A stretch of 64,000 nucleotides of DNA from Elysia crispata (GCA_033675545.1 JAWDGP010000900.1:222501-286500), one strand, 5' to 3'. Shown: positions 1 through 14,382, counted from the first letter of the stretch. The notes: generated by a model not told the origin, from the letters alone. Program-made: numbers and translations.

Positions 1-99
1 AGTAACACTGATGAAACTTGTCATTATAATTCAGAAAGTGAATTAAAAAAAATTCCCTTAAAACTGGACTTGTGCGAATAGCTCTCGATATAATGATTT

Positions 100-262
100 G
101 CTTTCTGTGCATGGCCAAGGCCACCGCCATACATGTTTAGGGCCGAAGAAAATCCGCTCGCTTAATGAATAGCGGGTGGGCGGTATCTGCACATGGCCAT
201 GATGACCACCATAAGTGTTTCGGGCAGAAGAAAATCGACTCGCTAACTGAATGGCAGGCACC
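100..262. repeat. imperfect tandem duplication, unit about 79 bp
   Basis: Two diverged direct copies (about 109-180 and 188-262) share the order catggcca, then a ccaccataa/gccatacatg-like block, then gcagaagaaaatc, then ctcgct-aatgaat. A third partial copy of the catggccaaggcc core follows at about 260-275. Nothing suggests a coding role. Confidence 0.6.
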
Positions 263-1127
263 ATGGCCAAGGCCTTCAGCGTAAAGGGCATAAGCAGCTA
301 AAAGTTAAATTAACCAAGGCTCTATTAAATGCAAAGAAAACGTTGATAAGATTTTGCTAATTTTCAGGTTATTTTATACACGTAAAGAAAAATTGTCATC
401 CAGTTACATGTAGCAGAAAGACATGAATGTTGTATTTTTTTATGAATGCCCTGTAAATTACAAAATGAAGACAAGATTTTAATAAAAATATATAAATGGC
501 CATCAAATCCCTTCAAGTAATAATGGAAAATTTATAGACAATGAAATAAAATCATAGAGAGAAAGGAATAATTTATTATAGATGGCTAGATAGACAGTAA
601 GAGAAAGAAAAGGAAAGTAATGTGGATAACAGAGTATGAGAGAATGAGAGAGAGAGAGAGAGAGTGTGTGTGTGTGTGTTAGTTGAGGGGAGGTGGGAGA
701 AACATAGCGATTTAATATTAGGAATACCGAGAAGTAAGCTAGGTTACACTAACAGTTGTTTTGAGATTACTATATTATAGATTTGAAAAAAAGATCCTAT
801 TATTGTAGAAAATAAACCAAGAACCATTAGGACAAAATGATTATACAGTATTTTTAGAGGAACTTGTGTAAATGCACATGCAGTTTAAAATTCCCATTCA
901 TGATCCCTGAATTTTAAGTTTGATTAAGATGAAAAGTTTGAAGCTGAATCCTATGTAAAATGTGAATTGATAAGATAATCTTGAATGAAATATTGTATAA
1001 AAGCAATAAGTTGACCTTCACATATTTTCTGTTGAAATAAAAAAAATAATTTTTAATAAGGTTGCAATACAGTTGCAATAAGTGCCAAGGCTTTAATAGC
1101 TTTAATGCTTATCAATAGCAACAGTTG
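263..1127. other. AT-rich non-coding stretch
   Basis: No supportable gene. It contains a compound (GA)n-(GT)n microsatellite at about 643-679 and otherwise plain AT-rich sequence. Confidence 0.6.
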
Positions 1128-1158
1128 TAATAGTAGTAGAAGTAGTAGTAGTAATAGT

Positions 1159-1193
<35 letters not shown>

Positions 1194-1318
1194 TAGTAGA
1201 AGAAGGAGGAGGAGGAGGATAAAGGAGCAAATAGAAGTAGTAGTAAGTTGTAGTGCTAGTAGTTGTAGTAGGAGGAGGAGGAGGAAGAGGAGTAGTAGTA
1301 AGTACATTGTAGTAGTTT

Positions 1319-1372
<54 letters not shown>

Positions 1373-1388
1373 CAGCAGCAGCAGCAGT
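1128..1388. repeat. compound trinucleotide microsatellite (TAG/AGC/AGG)n
   Basis: Runs of tag, agc and agg triplets, several times switching type, span about 260 bp. Long open frames here (polySer/polyVal on plus, polyLeu/polyThr on minus) are produced by the repeat and are not genes. Confidence 0.9.
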
Positions 1389-2105
1389 GGTAGAAATACA
1401 ATATTCCATAGATTTTGGTGCAGCTGTTGGTATAGCTGGTGTAGAATTCTGGTAAGAGTAAGACCCATGTCTAACCATTTTTAGTTAAGATATTATCTTC
1501 ACGGACCTCAGATTATTTGCATGGCAGTGTCTAGCTTTAATGTTGATCATTAAGCCATAAACCTGTATCTACGGTTAGTTTAAATTAATGAAAAGGCTCA
1601 TATTGATTAATACCAATTTTATATCGAGGTAATGTTGTTATGGTAGAAGTTAACTTCGGAAGAAATTTGTTGCTACCCTTAAGCAAAGAGGCGGGACAGT
1701 CTGCTGTTGCCGAAAAGTTCTAACATTTAAGAGAAAAGAGACTTGTAATTTTTTAAACTTATCGAAGGTTAGTAAATTACGGATTTATAAGAATTGGGCT
1801 TAATATTTGAATTGTTTAGGGCTAGTAGTTTCTAAATCGATGAAAATAATACAAATTTATCCAATTCCAACTGAACGACCGAAACATCATTTATCTTCAT
1901 CTCTAATGACAATATGATAACATTAACTGCCTCTTCAATAGAAAACCATAAAACTAACTTGATAGAAGTCCATTGTCATGTTATAAATAGATTTTGCGGG
2001 TGCCATTACCGGCATTCTGCTCCATATGCGTTTAGTGAAATCGAAGTTACAGAAATTTGCCTTATGCATATTGCGAAATGAAGGGATTAAAGCCATTCTA
2101 TTGGT
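1389..2105. other. non-coding stretch without recognisable features
   Basis: AT-rich, no long frame with domain character, no repeat array. It may include the far end of the neighbouring LINE remnant, which fades out near 2.1 kb. Confidence 0.4.
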
Positions 2106-3530
2106 AAAAATGTCTTAATATTTGTACCATGGATAGAAAAGTAGCTTTTTCACCATTTTTATTGATAAAATTGTTTTCCCCTAAATTAGCGAACGGCATC
2201 GATGCTGCTGTTTTTTCCTGCTACATGTTTTTGATCACTCGTTGATCTTTTCCATCTGTCTTCAAGTGAATGCTTCGGTGGGATATAGCTCTTTGTTTGT
2301 AAGCCAAATACAGTCAGTAAGTCACTGTGTAATTTACTGTACGTAAAAAAAATCTATTATTGCATCTGCCCATCTTCTAGGATTTTTTTATGTTTTTCAA
2401 AATGATGTTACCGTTTTTTGACTCAATACATCCTGTTGATTAGCATGTTTTCTTTCCAGAGATTTCTTCAATGTTATGTTTGTACATTGTCTGCTTCTTA
2501 TTCTGGGTATGATTGGATGTTTATGGACTTGTCATCAATCCACTTCTGTTTGGTTTCATCACATTTTTTGCTTATTTCCTTATGCAATGTTTTGTATTAT
2601 TTTCTATCAATTATTATTTTTCACTTGCCTCCTGTTTTCCATAATGTCCAAGACATCCTCTATCATCCACTTGCTGTTCTGTGATTGCTGCTTTGAACTT
2701 TGTCCATAGTTGGTACACTTCGTCAGCTTCTCTTAAGACTTCAAATTTATTTTAAACATTCACACGATGCTTTTCTCGAAGGGTTAGGTTGGATTTTAAT
2801 AAAGCCATATCAAGTGTCATGTTTTAGCTTTACTTCGGGTTTTCTTAAGTTTCAGTTTGAATTTAGCGGGTACAGTCTGCTCCAGGGTAGTTCTTTGCTG
2901 AAAGAAGCACATTTCTAAATCTTTTACTGATCAGGATGTAATTGAAATGGTTTCTGCTTCCATCATTTGGGCTTTTCCATGTCCATTTCCATCTTTTTGG
3001 TTGGTGAAACCATGTATTTCTTATAATTAGGTTGTTCATATGACACCATTCAACTAATTTCTCTCTTTGCATGTTTCTGATGCCCAAGTCCATGGGGTCC
3101 TACCACATTTTATTCTCTCCCTTCTCTTACTTTTGCATTAAAATCGCCCACGATGATAAAAGGATCCTTCTATCTGCATTGTGCTTTTGCTTTCTCTAGA
3201 TCTTCATAAAATTTTTCTTTGTTCTCACCTTTACTTGTTGATGTTGGTGCATATATTTGAATGATGCCAAGGTCTAATGACTTTCCTGCAATCTTTAAAA
3301 GTAAAGCTCTATCTGACAGTGTTCAATATACTTTGACTGTTTTTGCCTCCGAAGTAAAATATTTTGAATGTTCCTGATGTTATCTTTCATGTGCTTTGCC
3401 ATCTGAACTTGCTAATGCCTAGAATATTAATTTTCATACTTTTTATTTCTTGTTTGATGTTTTCTAGTTTTCCTTTTGTAGCATTTTTCAACAATCCACG
3501 TTGCTATGGTTGTTTTTTTTTTTTCATTTT
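2106..3530 (-). mobile_element. decayed RTE-like non-LTR retrotransposon (LINE), endonuclease and start of RT
   Basis: Read on the minus strand, this region gives in order: GKLENIKQEIKSMKINILG-like start (about 3430-3500), LDLGIIQIYAPT (about 3240-3290), FIIVGDFNAK at 3131-3160, WTWKSPNDGSRNHFNYILI (about 2935-3010) and YPGADC near 2870. This is the layout of an apurinic-type LINE endonuclease (the family often annotated as craniofacial development protein 2-like), with the catalytic GDFNA block and the R-N-x-I/F-D/N-YIL block visible. Further down (about 2180-2290) RNMKQEK-like sequence matches the segment before the reverse transcriptase. Many stops and frame changes break it, so it is an old dead copy. 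The 3' half with the catalytic RT is not visible. RTE-clade assignment is from recall of motif order only. Confidence 0.75.
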
Positions 3531-3783
3531 GCGCTCAGACATTTGATGATGATCAAGTGTCATCTGCAGCACATGACATTCCCTACCGGATGAGACTGGC
3601 CTGTCTGTCTTACATCATTCATTCATGTCATTTACTTTCTTTGTCAATTTGTGTTTGTCATGAATTATCTTTGCAAAGTTACCTATAGTAAGTTGCAATA
3701 ATATTGCCTTCTAAAGTTCTATAGTAGCAGTGCTTATATGAGCTGTTCTGTCCAACATTTACCCGATAAAGTAGGGTCATATG

Positions 3784-3853
<70 letters not shown>

Positions 3854-6346
3854 ACATATCATAAGTGGGATAGATTACTCTTTTAACTGCAAATTAATTT
3901 ACAATAATGGCAATTGAGAGTGGTATGCAAGGACAATTGCTCACTCTCTGAGTTTTGTGATCCTTTATATTTGTATGGCAGCCAACACAGATGATTATCA
4001 TATCTGACATAAAATTGATAATATGATGGTTGCTTCTTAGTCCTTCAAGTGTTGCCAAATTGTAGGGAAGCTAAATTATAACAAAAATTTTTTAATAGAA
4101 AATTGTTTTTTAAAAGCCATATTTCAAATAATCAAATGTCAAGGTTTGTGTTGTGCATCACACTGACTGAGATGCCAACAAGAACACAAGTAATGTATCT
4201 GTTATATCCTTTGCAAACTCAATCTTTCATCAAAGGAATTGCTTTTATTGTAAACGGAAAATATGTCTGATCAAACTCTCTTTCAGAACTAATTTTTTCT
4301 CGAAGCCTATGACTCTTTCACACTTCTTTTCTTACCTCATTACAGCCATGAAACATAGATTTAAAAAAATGTGTCAAAGTCACAAGATTTCATACATTTT
4401 AGCTGGTTAGCAGCGGCGGGCTTGGGTGGCCGTAAATAAAATCCTCAGCGAACCTGTCCAGGGATCAGCATGGGTCAGGCGTTAGATACTCACACCTGCA
4501 GTTTGGGTGTGATTTAGTTGCAAAAAAAAAAAAAAACAACAACTAAAAAACGAACTGGCCTTTACTCAAAATGGTCTGCAGATCTGGTTAGATAATTTGT
4601 AATACAAACACAAAACTTTTGCTGCAAAAAGTGATTTCATAGAATTAGCTGTATATTCTGAGTCCTGACTTCCCTCGAGCAATAATCAAAATTCAGACAG
4701 ACATGAATTTGTAGAGAAATCCCTTAATACCAAATGGATATATCTAATAATACTGTAAAAGATCATTACTGCACACCCACTCTGAAATTATCATCTGGGC
4801 ATACTTGGAGGAAAAATGCTTATAATATATTATCAAGCCATTAAAAACCAAAGAAAAGATACTAGATAACCGAAATGAACTAGAAAGACTGATTTTCATA
4901 ATTTTAAAGTCTCATCTTCATACTCCTTGACTCTCACTGGGTGAAGAGGAGTTGAGGCTACTGGAGTACAAACACATTATAATGATTATAGTAATCCGTG
5001 CTTATTAGTCGTCTTTCAAAGCAGTTTTATCTTGTTGAAGTTTCCATGATATATAATAGAATGTAAGTGTTTTTACATGGCTCAAGTGTAACCATACAGT
5101 GTGCGAGTAGCTGCCTAATCCTATAACAACAAACTTCTAAGTTCTATCGCTCATAACATAACAAAGGCATGAATGGATTAGATATTTGGGGTAGACCAAA
5201 GATGAAATTCTAAATAATATTTAGTGTAAATTTTACACAAATTTATTTTTTCAAATATTGATTCCTTTTAAATTGACTCCTGACTCCTTTTAAGGCTCAC
5301 TTTAAAATTTAATATCCTGTGAATAATTAAATCGAAAGACACTATTGTTTTTTCGCAACACCTTTTTACTGTTCATATATATATATATATATATTTTTTT
5401 TTTCAAAATGATCAATAATGCATTGAAATAATGTGTCAATTTACAGCACAAATTATGAGTTACGTAAATCAAAACCTTGGACTCTGTTGTATCAGGTAGT
5501 GGACAGGTAAAATGACTTATTGTGACCCCCATTAAGATAAGACACTCACAGCCACATTTGCCCTCTGTCTGGCTCGACACAAATGCTGCTCTTAGAGTAC
5601 CGTAGGCATTATCTGTACGCTTTGTTATAAATTTTGCCTCCCTAACTACTGTAACCATGAAACTTGAAAGAAGGAGCAGTGTTAAGTTTGTACATACATC
5701 CCTCATTTAAACTAAAAAGAACAAGTAATACTATGAGTATGATACACACAGCTAGAAACTGTGGTATTGGTCTAGATCCAGCTCTAGTATGGGACAACAA
5801 AACACAAATGAATACTTAAAACTGATTTTCAATTTAAATGTCACAAAGCAAATTGTGAAAATTCACATTGCCAATCATATCTTGATTGTGAAGCATTGAA
5901 AGACTGAACAGTAAATGAGAAATTGTAGATTCAATGTATCATCCATGCTTTTTCCTATAGATTTAAGAGATTATAAACAATTTAACTATACTCTTGTCTC
6001 TACTTTATGCAATGGCTTTTAAGCCCAGCTAGCTTTGCAATGCTTGTTAAGCAATGCTTTATCATAACAACTGCAGGCATGATTAAGTGCAAAGCACTAA
6101 AAATAAGGATGATCGACCCAAGTGAACATACCTTTTCTTTTTTAGCTTACGGCTGACTTTATCTGAGAAGTTTTTCACTCTATTTCTCTAAATTTAATGC
6201 TAATGAATGGAGACGCAGACTGCAAAGATTAATCAGCCTTAGAAACATAAAAAAATATTAAATAATAGAAATGAGCAAAAGTCTTTTAATTTTTCTCTTC
6301 TCTTACAAATGCTAACCAAGATTAAATTTTAATGTTTTATCCACAG
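3531..6346. other. AT-rich non-coding stretch with (TA)n tract
   Basis: A (TA)n microsatellite lies at 3786-3850 and a short one at about 5377-5394. A GC-richer patch at about 4405-4530 ending in an A-run looks like it could be a short interspersed repeat, but I see no convincing A/B boxes. A minus-strand frame at 5302-5706 has no recognisable domain. No exon upstream of 6347 for the death-domain gene could be identified here. Confidence 0.5.
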
Positions 6347-6496
6347 AGTTTAAGAAAGATATTAATAACATGGCTGAAGGAGGTCCATCAAGAAATGTCT
6401 CAGAAAATGATGAGGACATAGAGTGCATTCAGCGCTCTGAACTGAGTCAAGGAAGAGAGGTTGTTCAAAGAACATTCCTCACTGATAAAAAAACAG
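6347..6496 (+). CDS. death-domain gene, upstream exon (putative start)
   Basis: A candidate exon is bounded by an acceptor (ttttatccacag, ending 6346) and a donor (aaacag/gtttga, exon end 6496). The ATG at 6370 sits in a strong context (aacATGG) and begins MAEGGPSRNVSENDEDIEC, continuing to TFLTDKKT. The exon ends with one base (phase 1), which pairs with the two-base start of the death-domain exon at 14114 to give Ala, so the join stays in frame. The encoded 42 residues are acidic and polar with no domain, typical of a linker. The frame is also open from the acceptor to the ATG, so this could instead be an internal exon of a longer protein whose first exons lie elsewhere. Linkage rests on strand, phase and consensus sites only. 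Confidence 0.5.
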
Positions 6497-7960
6497 GTTT
6501 GAGCAAAAACTTGAAAAATCAAATTGTACATCACTTTTTTTTTTATGATTTGGCACATTAAAAAAAAAAAATTCTGATGGCCCTAGGTCTAAAAATGTCA
6601 TTGCTGAAAAACCGAAAAAAAATTTTGTATGTCGCAAATATTCTAGTATTTGTCTTTGGAGAAGAAAGAGTTTTATACTTCCAAGATCCCAGTTTTTGAC
6701 GTCCAGCAAAGACTTTAATCTTGATATGAAGCAAATTTTCTAGATTTTATCTCCTGCACCAGTTTAAATATAACACTTATAAAGCACTTTTTGTTTTGGA
6801 TTAAAAAACATTTAAATGTAATAGGTAGCCCAGATCCTAATTTTAGTGTTCTTTGCAAAAAGTGCTTTGGACTGAAAATGTTTGCAGTTTACATAATTTT
6901 GATTCAGGTTTTGTTTTATAGAGACAAAAACGTTTTAACTTTTGTGCAGTCATGATCTCAATTCTCATGTTAATGTTTGAAGGACAAAAAAGAAATGGAA
7001 AGAGGAATTATGCATCTTTAATAGTTACCAAATATGTAAGATTAATTGTACACCTTGCAAACTACTATTAGAAAGTGGAGGCCACTTAGCTTGCAGATTT
7101 CTGGAAAAAGTAAAAAAAAAGCTTATAATGTTATATCATGTTAATGGCAAGGGTTAGCCAAGAGATCAAGGTATTCCTAAACAACAAGTACAACTTATTC
7201 GCTTCCAACTTTTGTGATTTGATTGTTCGGTCTATAAAATATTCGTCCTTGTATTAAGTAATAAAGCCAATGTATTTCACTAAGGACTTTTCCCTACACT
7301 GCATCTGGATCGGTCTTTTTTCAATTATAGACTGATCGCGATATCCCGTTGGATTGAACTTTGTATTTTTTTCTCATTAGATCTATACCCGATACAATCT
7401 CCGCATTGGTCGCCAACGTTTGTTGTTCATTACTTTCGTTTCGTGTCGAATAGATGATGTTCCTAAAGGAAAAAAGGTCAGCGAGAGTTACGCGCCTTGA
7501 TTAACTGGCACATTTAGACCAAAGATTAAAGGGATACAAAGGTCTAGTTCATCGTTTATGAATTTATACATCTCGTTCTACACTAAAGACGGACAGCATA
7601 AGCTGAATTTTGCTTGCATTTTGCAGTTTCAAAGTCGAATGTGCGTACTAAATAACATTACACTCAAAACCTTGTCTAGATCTAAATTTCTATATATTTC
7701 TTTGCAAGACTTCCAGATGTACGATCTAGCCTATGTCTATTGCTCACTAAAACGCAAGAGGAAAAATTGTCCAAGTCATTTTCTAGTTTGTTACACAGCA
7801 GATTGCACTTTAGAATAATTTATAAGTACCGGGGACATAGAAATGACTGAAAGCTCCCGGTTCAGCTTTGCTGCCACATAATTTAGCCTCTGTCTAGCTA
7901 CAACAATAACATTGTGTATGAGATTCACTGCATGTCTTTTGTCTGTGTGCCTGTCTTCGT

Positions 7961-7972
7961 CCCCCCCCCCCC

Positions 7973-8036
<64 letters not shown>
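7961..8036. repeat. C14 run followed by (CT)n
   Basis: Fourteen C's, then a short T-run, then an almost pure CT dinucleotide tract to 8036. Confidence 0.95.
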
Positions 8037-8037
<1 letters not shown>

Positions 8038-8176
8038 CTTTAATGTCCTCATGTAGTAACATTGTTTTGCACAAGTCTCAAGGTACTGATGAAATTTTAA
8101 AGAAATGGACGACATCACCTGTAAACTGATATCCATGGCACTTCAAACATCTGATTATCCAAATTCACTTTCACTT

Positions 8177-9036
<860 letters not shown>

Positions 9037-9172
9037 ACCGACGGCAGTCAAGAAATCTTAGCCGGCATGCGATTACACCTCAATATTGCACTGGAGTCAA
9101 GGAGCGCCACAAACGCCTTTCTCGTATTATAATATTTATATATTGTTGGTTTTTTTTTGTATTCTTTTTTAA

Positions 9173-9176
9173 TTAT

Positions 9177-9255
<79 letters not shown>

Positions 9256-9307
9256 ATGCCTTTTTTATGTTTAGATTTAACTTAGATATTAATTGCTCAA
9301 AGTCAAG

Positions 9308-9361
<54 letters not shown>
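9173..9361. repeat. two (TA)n microsatellites
   Basis: (TA)n at 9173-9249 and 9308-9361, separated by about 58 bp of ordinary sequence. Confidence 0.95.
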
Positions 9362-9364
<3 letters not shown>

Positions 9365-9826
9365 TTTTTTTTTGTCGCTGAACATTAATTTTTACATTAA
9401 AAAAACTATGTAAGAAGCTTCGGCCCAGGCTGTGTTTGCTAGTCGTTCAAGGAAGGCTACTGTCGCTGAAATTTATTAGGGATATCGTCTATAGGGTGTC
9501 ATGTGCAAAGTTACCTCGCTCTTGTTGGTTACCAACCTGTAAACAATGGCCAAGAAGACCAATAATAGTTTTTTACACGCTATGATCAAGAGCCAATGTC
9601 TTTCATGTTTTTACTCAACATTTAGATCTAGAGTCTAATGAGAGTGAATACAGTGACTTGTCAGACCATGGTGATCGCCAGTATGAGCCAGGGCGGGTAT
9701 ATAGACTCCTCAACTGAAAATGATGGTGATACACGCTCTAGATCTAAAGAAAGTTTCCAAAAATTTCCGTGACATCATGATTTTTAAAACAATTCATTAA
9801 AAAAAATATTTATGGGATCAATTTTC

Positions 9827-10298
9827 GGTTATCTCCAAGCAGAGCGTACAATATTCAAGTACAGTCATTTGAGTGGTATCGATTACTAATAATAATTTTC
9901 AGCGGCTCAGGAAGAGAGTAGTTAGATATCGATATGATTAAAATGTTCGCATCTAGATTTTTATTGTTTTTATTTGTCTGTTTTAACGTGGTGAAAGGGG
10001 CGCCAAAGCTGTAAAAAATTAAGTAAATGAGTAACTATAAATAAATAATAAATTTAAGTAAACGTGATTTTCTGAACGTTAGATTTAGATTAACTAATAA
10101 GCCATATAAAAGAGAAAAAAAAAGTAAAAGAAATAAATTTAGGTATATACCATGATTTAGTTAAACCTGTATTTTATCGACTTTTTTTTGTTAAATACCT
10201 TATCGATAGTTACCGGAAACGCCGGAATCGTAAAAATACACCGATATTATGCTGTTAGTATTCGATTCTAATTTTGTACGCTCTGCTTGGAGATAACC
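9827..10298. mobile_element. 472-bp MITE with 25-bp TIRs and 8-bp TSD
   Basis: The left end begins GGTTATCTCCAAGCAGAGCG and the right end (10274-10298) is its reverse complement over 25 bp without mismatch. The element is flanked by a perfect 8-bp direct repeat, CAATTTTC, at 9819-9826 and 10299-10306. There is no coding capacity, so it is a non-autonomous element. An 8-bp duplication fits hAT, P or Merlin superfamilies; the GGTTATC terminus did not let me choose with confidence. The undecayed TIRs and TSD suggest a fairly recent insertion. Confidence 0.85.
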
Positions 10299-11239
10299 CA
10301 ATTTTCAATCAAGCATGATTTAAATTTCCTTGCACTAAAATTCCATTCCATTTAAAGGATTATAGGGTTTGCTATGAATTTTTGAAAATAGGCCGAAGTC
10401 CCCGGTTTTTAATGGTTGGGAAATTCGAAGGGTCATGGTCCTCAGCGAGTTAAATGCTTGCAGCAATAATTGCTTATTATGTGATAAAAGGTCCAAAAAT
10501 GTCATTGAGGTATTTCAGATAAAAGATGGGCCCATAAAATTGGCTAAGAGCTTCAATTGTTGCTTCACCAATGTACATGTATGATGAGACTGCAAGTAAA
10601 TGTCCTTTTATTCTTTTGAGCATCGGTTTGAGACACCACAGGAGACTTTAGAGGGCATTTGATTCCATCATTGCTGTGAATCAGATTTCAACTTCATCAA
10701 TGAAAATGCTCTTCAGCTCAGAAAGAAAGATCAAGTTTTAAGACTACTAGGAGTTTGCCACAACCTAAGTGAAAACCGGTAGGACACAATGAATTGCAGC
10801 CCAGAACTGGCAAAAACATGAATCATGAAGGGTGGAAATCTGACAAACAGATATTTCCAACAAAAATATGGGCCAGTAGTGACATTTACAATTACATGGT
10901 TTCTACTTAGCCCACCATTAACATAAACTTTACTGTTACTAACAGTGTTAGGCGGACAATGCACATGCTCATTCATAATTATCCACTGCAACAAATGCTA
11001 CTAAACTTGCTCAAGGAACAAATAAATATAAATTTGTATGCTAAAATAATCCTTTGAAATGGAAGAAAATAACAGCTGGCTTAGCGATGCACTTTTTAAG
11101 AAACAAAGACAAAAAATATTTTCCAACCCACAAGTTTTGGTGTCCGAAAAAATTAAGGTGATAGAAGAAATGCATCATTCTTATACATGTAGTCTCATCT
11201 TGAAATTACCCCTGATCCCCCACCACGCAAAGAGGAGCC

Positions 11240-11241
<2 letters not shown>

Positions 11242-11319
<78 letters not shown>
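11242..11319. repeat. (TA)n microsatellite
   Basis: About 39 uninterrupted TA units. Confidence 0.95.
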
Positions 11320-11321
<2 letters not shown>

Positions 11322-11509
11322 CAAGGAAATTACTCTCATACCCACCTTCTTTAGTGCTGCCTCCCCTATATTCCATGGTTTAAATGTGAAATAAATTTAA
11401 GACATAAAGTTTGGTTCCAATAATAGTGCACTGTTCATACATTACAATTTACATTGCATATTTTGTATCTGCCAATTCCTTTAATGAGGAACTTCACCTC
11501 ATACACCAG

Positions 11510-11678
11510 AAAAGATAAATGAACGGACTGTAGATTTAATGAGAAGTAAAGATGAAATTTAAGCAAACATCACAAAGTATGTTTTTATTCAAAAGGAAAA
11601 GATAAATGAACGGACTGTAGATTTAGTGAGAAGTAAAGATGAAATTTAAGTAAACATCACAAAGTATATTTTTATTCA
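11510..11678. repeat. tandem duplication, unit about 87 bp
   Basis: Two direct copies (11510-11591 and 11597-11678) containing aaatgaacggactgtagatt differ at only a few positions, so the duplication is young. Confidence 0.9.
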
Positions 11679-13170
11679 TTAGGAAGCAAACCAAAGTAAC
11701 TCCCCCCTTTGAGACATTTTTCCCCTGAGTTAAATTTTTTGTTTTAAATTTCTCACTGACCTTTTCACTTTCTCTTTAACTTATACAAATGGATTTTTTA
11801 AAACCATCAAATAGGTTTTTTTTCTGCAAAACATACAGATGTTTGACTATTTTTCTATATTTGTAAGGATGAGTTACACACAGTTAAGACACATTAAAAT
11901 AACCGCTCAAGGCTTGCCTGCAACCTGCCTCAACTAAAGTACTACTCTTGGTGCTTTGAAATACTAGATAAGCAAATATTACACTCTGATGTACTTCAAT
12001 AGCTTTACATCAACTGCCATTGTGAAATTTCTTTGAACACTTTTATTTTTATCTTCTTTTATTTTTAATATAAGCTTAAATGTTTATTTTTTTTCCTTTT
12101 CTTTGTAAAAAGAGTTTAGTTTGACTTTCAAAAAAAAAGTTTTGTCAGTGATGTCGATTCAGGAATCCAATTTTTCTTCTAAAGAAAGCATTTTATTTAT
12201 TAATTTTTTTACAGACATAATTCTAATTTTATTTTTTGAAGGAAATTATTTTGTTGACAATTTACACTTACAGTGTAGACATTTTTTTTCTCTTCTGTAC
12301 AAAAGGATGATGTTTTGTTTTGTTTTGTTACTTATTTATTTTTTTTCTTAACAATATCCCTCTAGATTTCAGTCTGTGCCTACTAGAGAATTTACATAGT
12401 TTCATATTTTTAGAAGAAAATAGTCTCTTGTATGTGTTGCTGTCAAGATTCTAACTTTTGAAAGGCTTTTTGTTACCTGAGATTTTATGTGCAGTATATG
12501 AAAATAGAATTTTAATTTTTATATGTAGCTTTGTATGTCGTATGCAGTCAACATCATAAATCTGTTTGGAGTATGCCAAATGCAGTCAAGAGCATAATGA
12601 AGATACAGACCTATGTTTTTTCTGTCAGAGAAGAGTTTTTTTTTTTGGATTCGCAGTGAAAAATACAGTATTTGTCTTGTAGAGAAAAGGGTATTGTTTG
12701 CAATTTGCAACCAAGATTTTAGTTTTTGTCGTCGAGGGAGAAAAGCATTTTATTTTAAATGTACCAGTAAGCAAGAGGTTTACCATTTGAAAGATATATA
12801 TACTTGTGGTAGGATAGCAAGATACGTTTTCTTATCCGATAGCACAAAGAAGCAGTGTTAGACCCATTGTAAATTTTGTTAAAAAAATAAAAAATTAAAG
12901 AAAAGTAAAATTTACCAAATGTGGTGCTTTTGGTACTCAGATGATTTTTTTGCCCTTTGAACGAAAATATGCAAATTGCTTTATTGAGTTTTATGAAAAT
13001 TAGAAAAAAAGTTACATACAAGTTTTACCATTTTTAAAATTGAAAAAAAATAATTTCGTAAAGTTTGTTTCCTAATCCTAGCAGTTCCTCTTTTATTCAA
13101 ATCACAAATTATATAAAAAAAAATTATTATTTATTGACCTTTGATGAAATTTAAGTCATTGGGTCAGTTG

Positions 13171-13176
<6 letters not shown>

Positions 13177-13229
<53 letters not shown>
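13177..13229. repeat. (TA)n microsatellite
   Basis: Uninterrupted TA units. Confidence 0.95.
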
Positions 13230-13234
<5 letters not shown>

Positions 13235-13356
13235 GCTTTTAAAATTTGATGAAATTGAAAGAAAACTGATGTTTTGTTATTATTTCAACAAAGGTTTTTA
13301 TTCTGTGCCAAAGAGAGTCAGAGACAAGTGGAGCTCTACCTGTCTCTGTCTTTGAC

Positions 13357-13479
<123 letters not shown>

Positions 13480-14113
13480 ATCCTGTCTCTGTTTCTGACA
13501 TCCTTTGTCTCTCTGAGTCTGAGTCTCTTGCCATATTTTGTGAACTGATTTTGTGACGTTTTCATATTTGCCTCAGGTTATGCAATGTATTTACCCAATG
13601 GTTCATTTTTAAACTGTAACCAGGGCAGCCCACAATTGTTGTGCATAACGCTAACCTTGTGACGAGCGGTGACATCACCATACACAACCATGTGTCGTCG
13701 AGGACAAAAAAATCAAAAGCATTGAAACCGCTGACGAGTAAGAAAATCATAACCTAGCTATTAACAACAGAATGCCTCTTTTTAATTTTTTTATTTTTTT
13801 GCACTTTCAATAAATCAGAGTGATTGATTGTTTGCACTACATATTTAAGAATTGAGTGTGAAACTGACAGTGATAAATGATCAACAACCCCCTTCCCCCC
13901 GCTACATACACACACACTCCCTCTCTTTCGTTCCTCTTCTCCCACTCCCCCCTCTCTCTGTCTTAATCACTTTCGATACATCTTTGTTATACTCTCTGTA
14001 ATGCTTTATTCTCTATCTCTATCCTTCCTTTTTTCAGTTTCTGATGAGTTGTAAAATGTAAACAATCCATTCTAATATTGAGTGAAAGAATTATTTTTTC
14101 CTCTGTCTTCCAG

Positions 14114-14382
14114 CTTCTACAGATGAACCAAGTACTCAAGATCTAACCTATATTAGTGGAAAGCTTGGCACAAGGTGGAGGCAGCTTGGTCGAAATTTGG
14201 GCTTGGATGATCCAACTCTGGACCAGCTAGATCTGGATAATCCTCATAACTCAGATGAGAGAAACTATCAAATGCTTAGGAAGTGGATGAACAAAGAAGG
14301 AACTCAGGCGAATAAATCCCTGCTTGCTAAACTTCTGGCAAAAACTCAAATGGGTAAACTAGCAGACTACCTAGCTTGCTAA
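14114..14382 (+). CDS. death-domain adaptor-like protein, last exon
   Basis: Acceptor cctctgtcttccag ends at 14113; the frame runs to TAA at 14380-14382. The exon encodes 88 residues that are almost entirely one death domain: LTYISGKLGTRWRQLGRNLG (helices 1-2), LDDPTLDQLD (helix 3), ERNYQMLRKWMNKEG (helix 4), NKSLLAKLLAKTQMGKLADY (helices 5-6). The WRQLGRxLGL and LRKWxxxEG blocks are the most diagnostic and resemble FADD/CRADD-type domains. Death domains bind other death domains in apoptosis and NF-kB signalling complexes in the cytosol. The protein ends three residues after helix 6. Joined to the 6347-6496 exon it would be about 131 residues, with a domain but no visible effector domain (no DED, CARD or kinase). 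FADD identity is not established, because a DED exon could lie upstream. Confidence 0.85.

Noticed and set aside
1053-1478. Long polyLeu/polyThr (minus) and polySer/polyVal (plus) frames
   Set aside because: Produced entirely by the TAG/AGC/AGG triplet repeat; no other coding evidence.
4405-4530. tRNA-derived SINE candidate ending in an A-run
   Set aside because: No convincing A or B box and no visible target duplication.
5302-5706. Minus 134-codon frame with several Cys residues
   Set aside because: No domain, no consensus splice sites around a coding part; probably chance.
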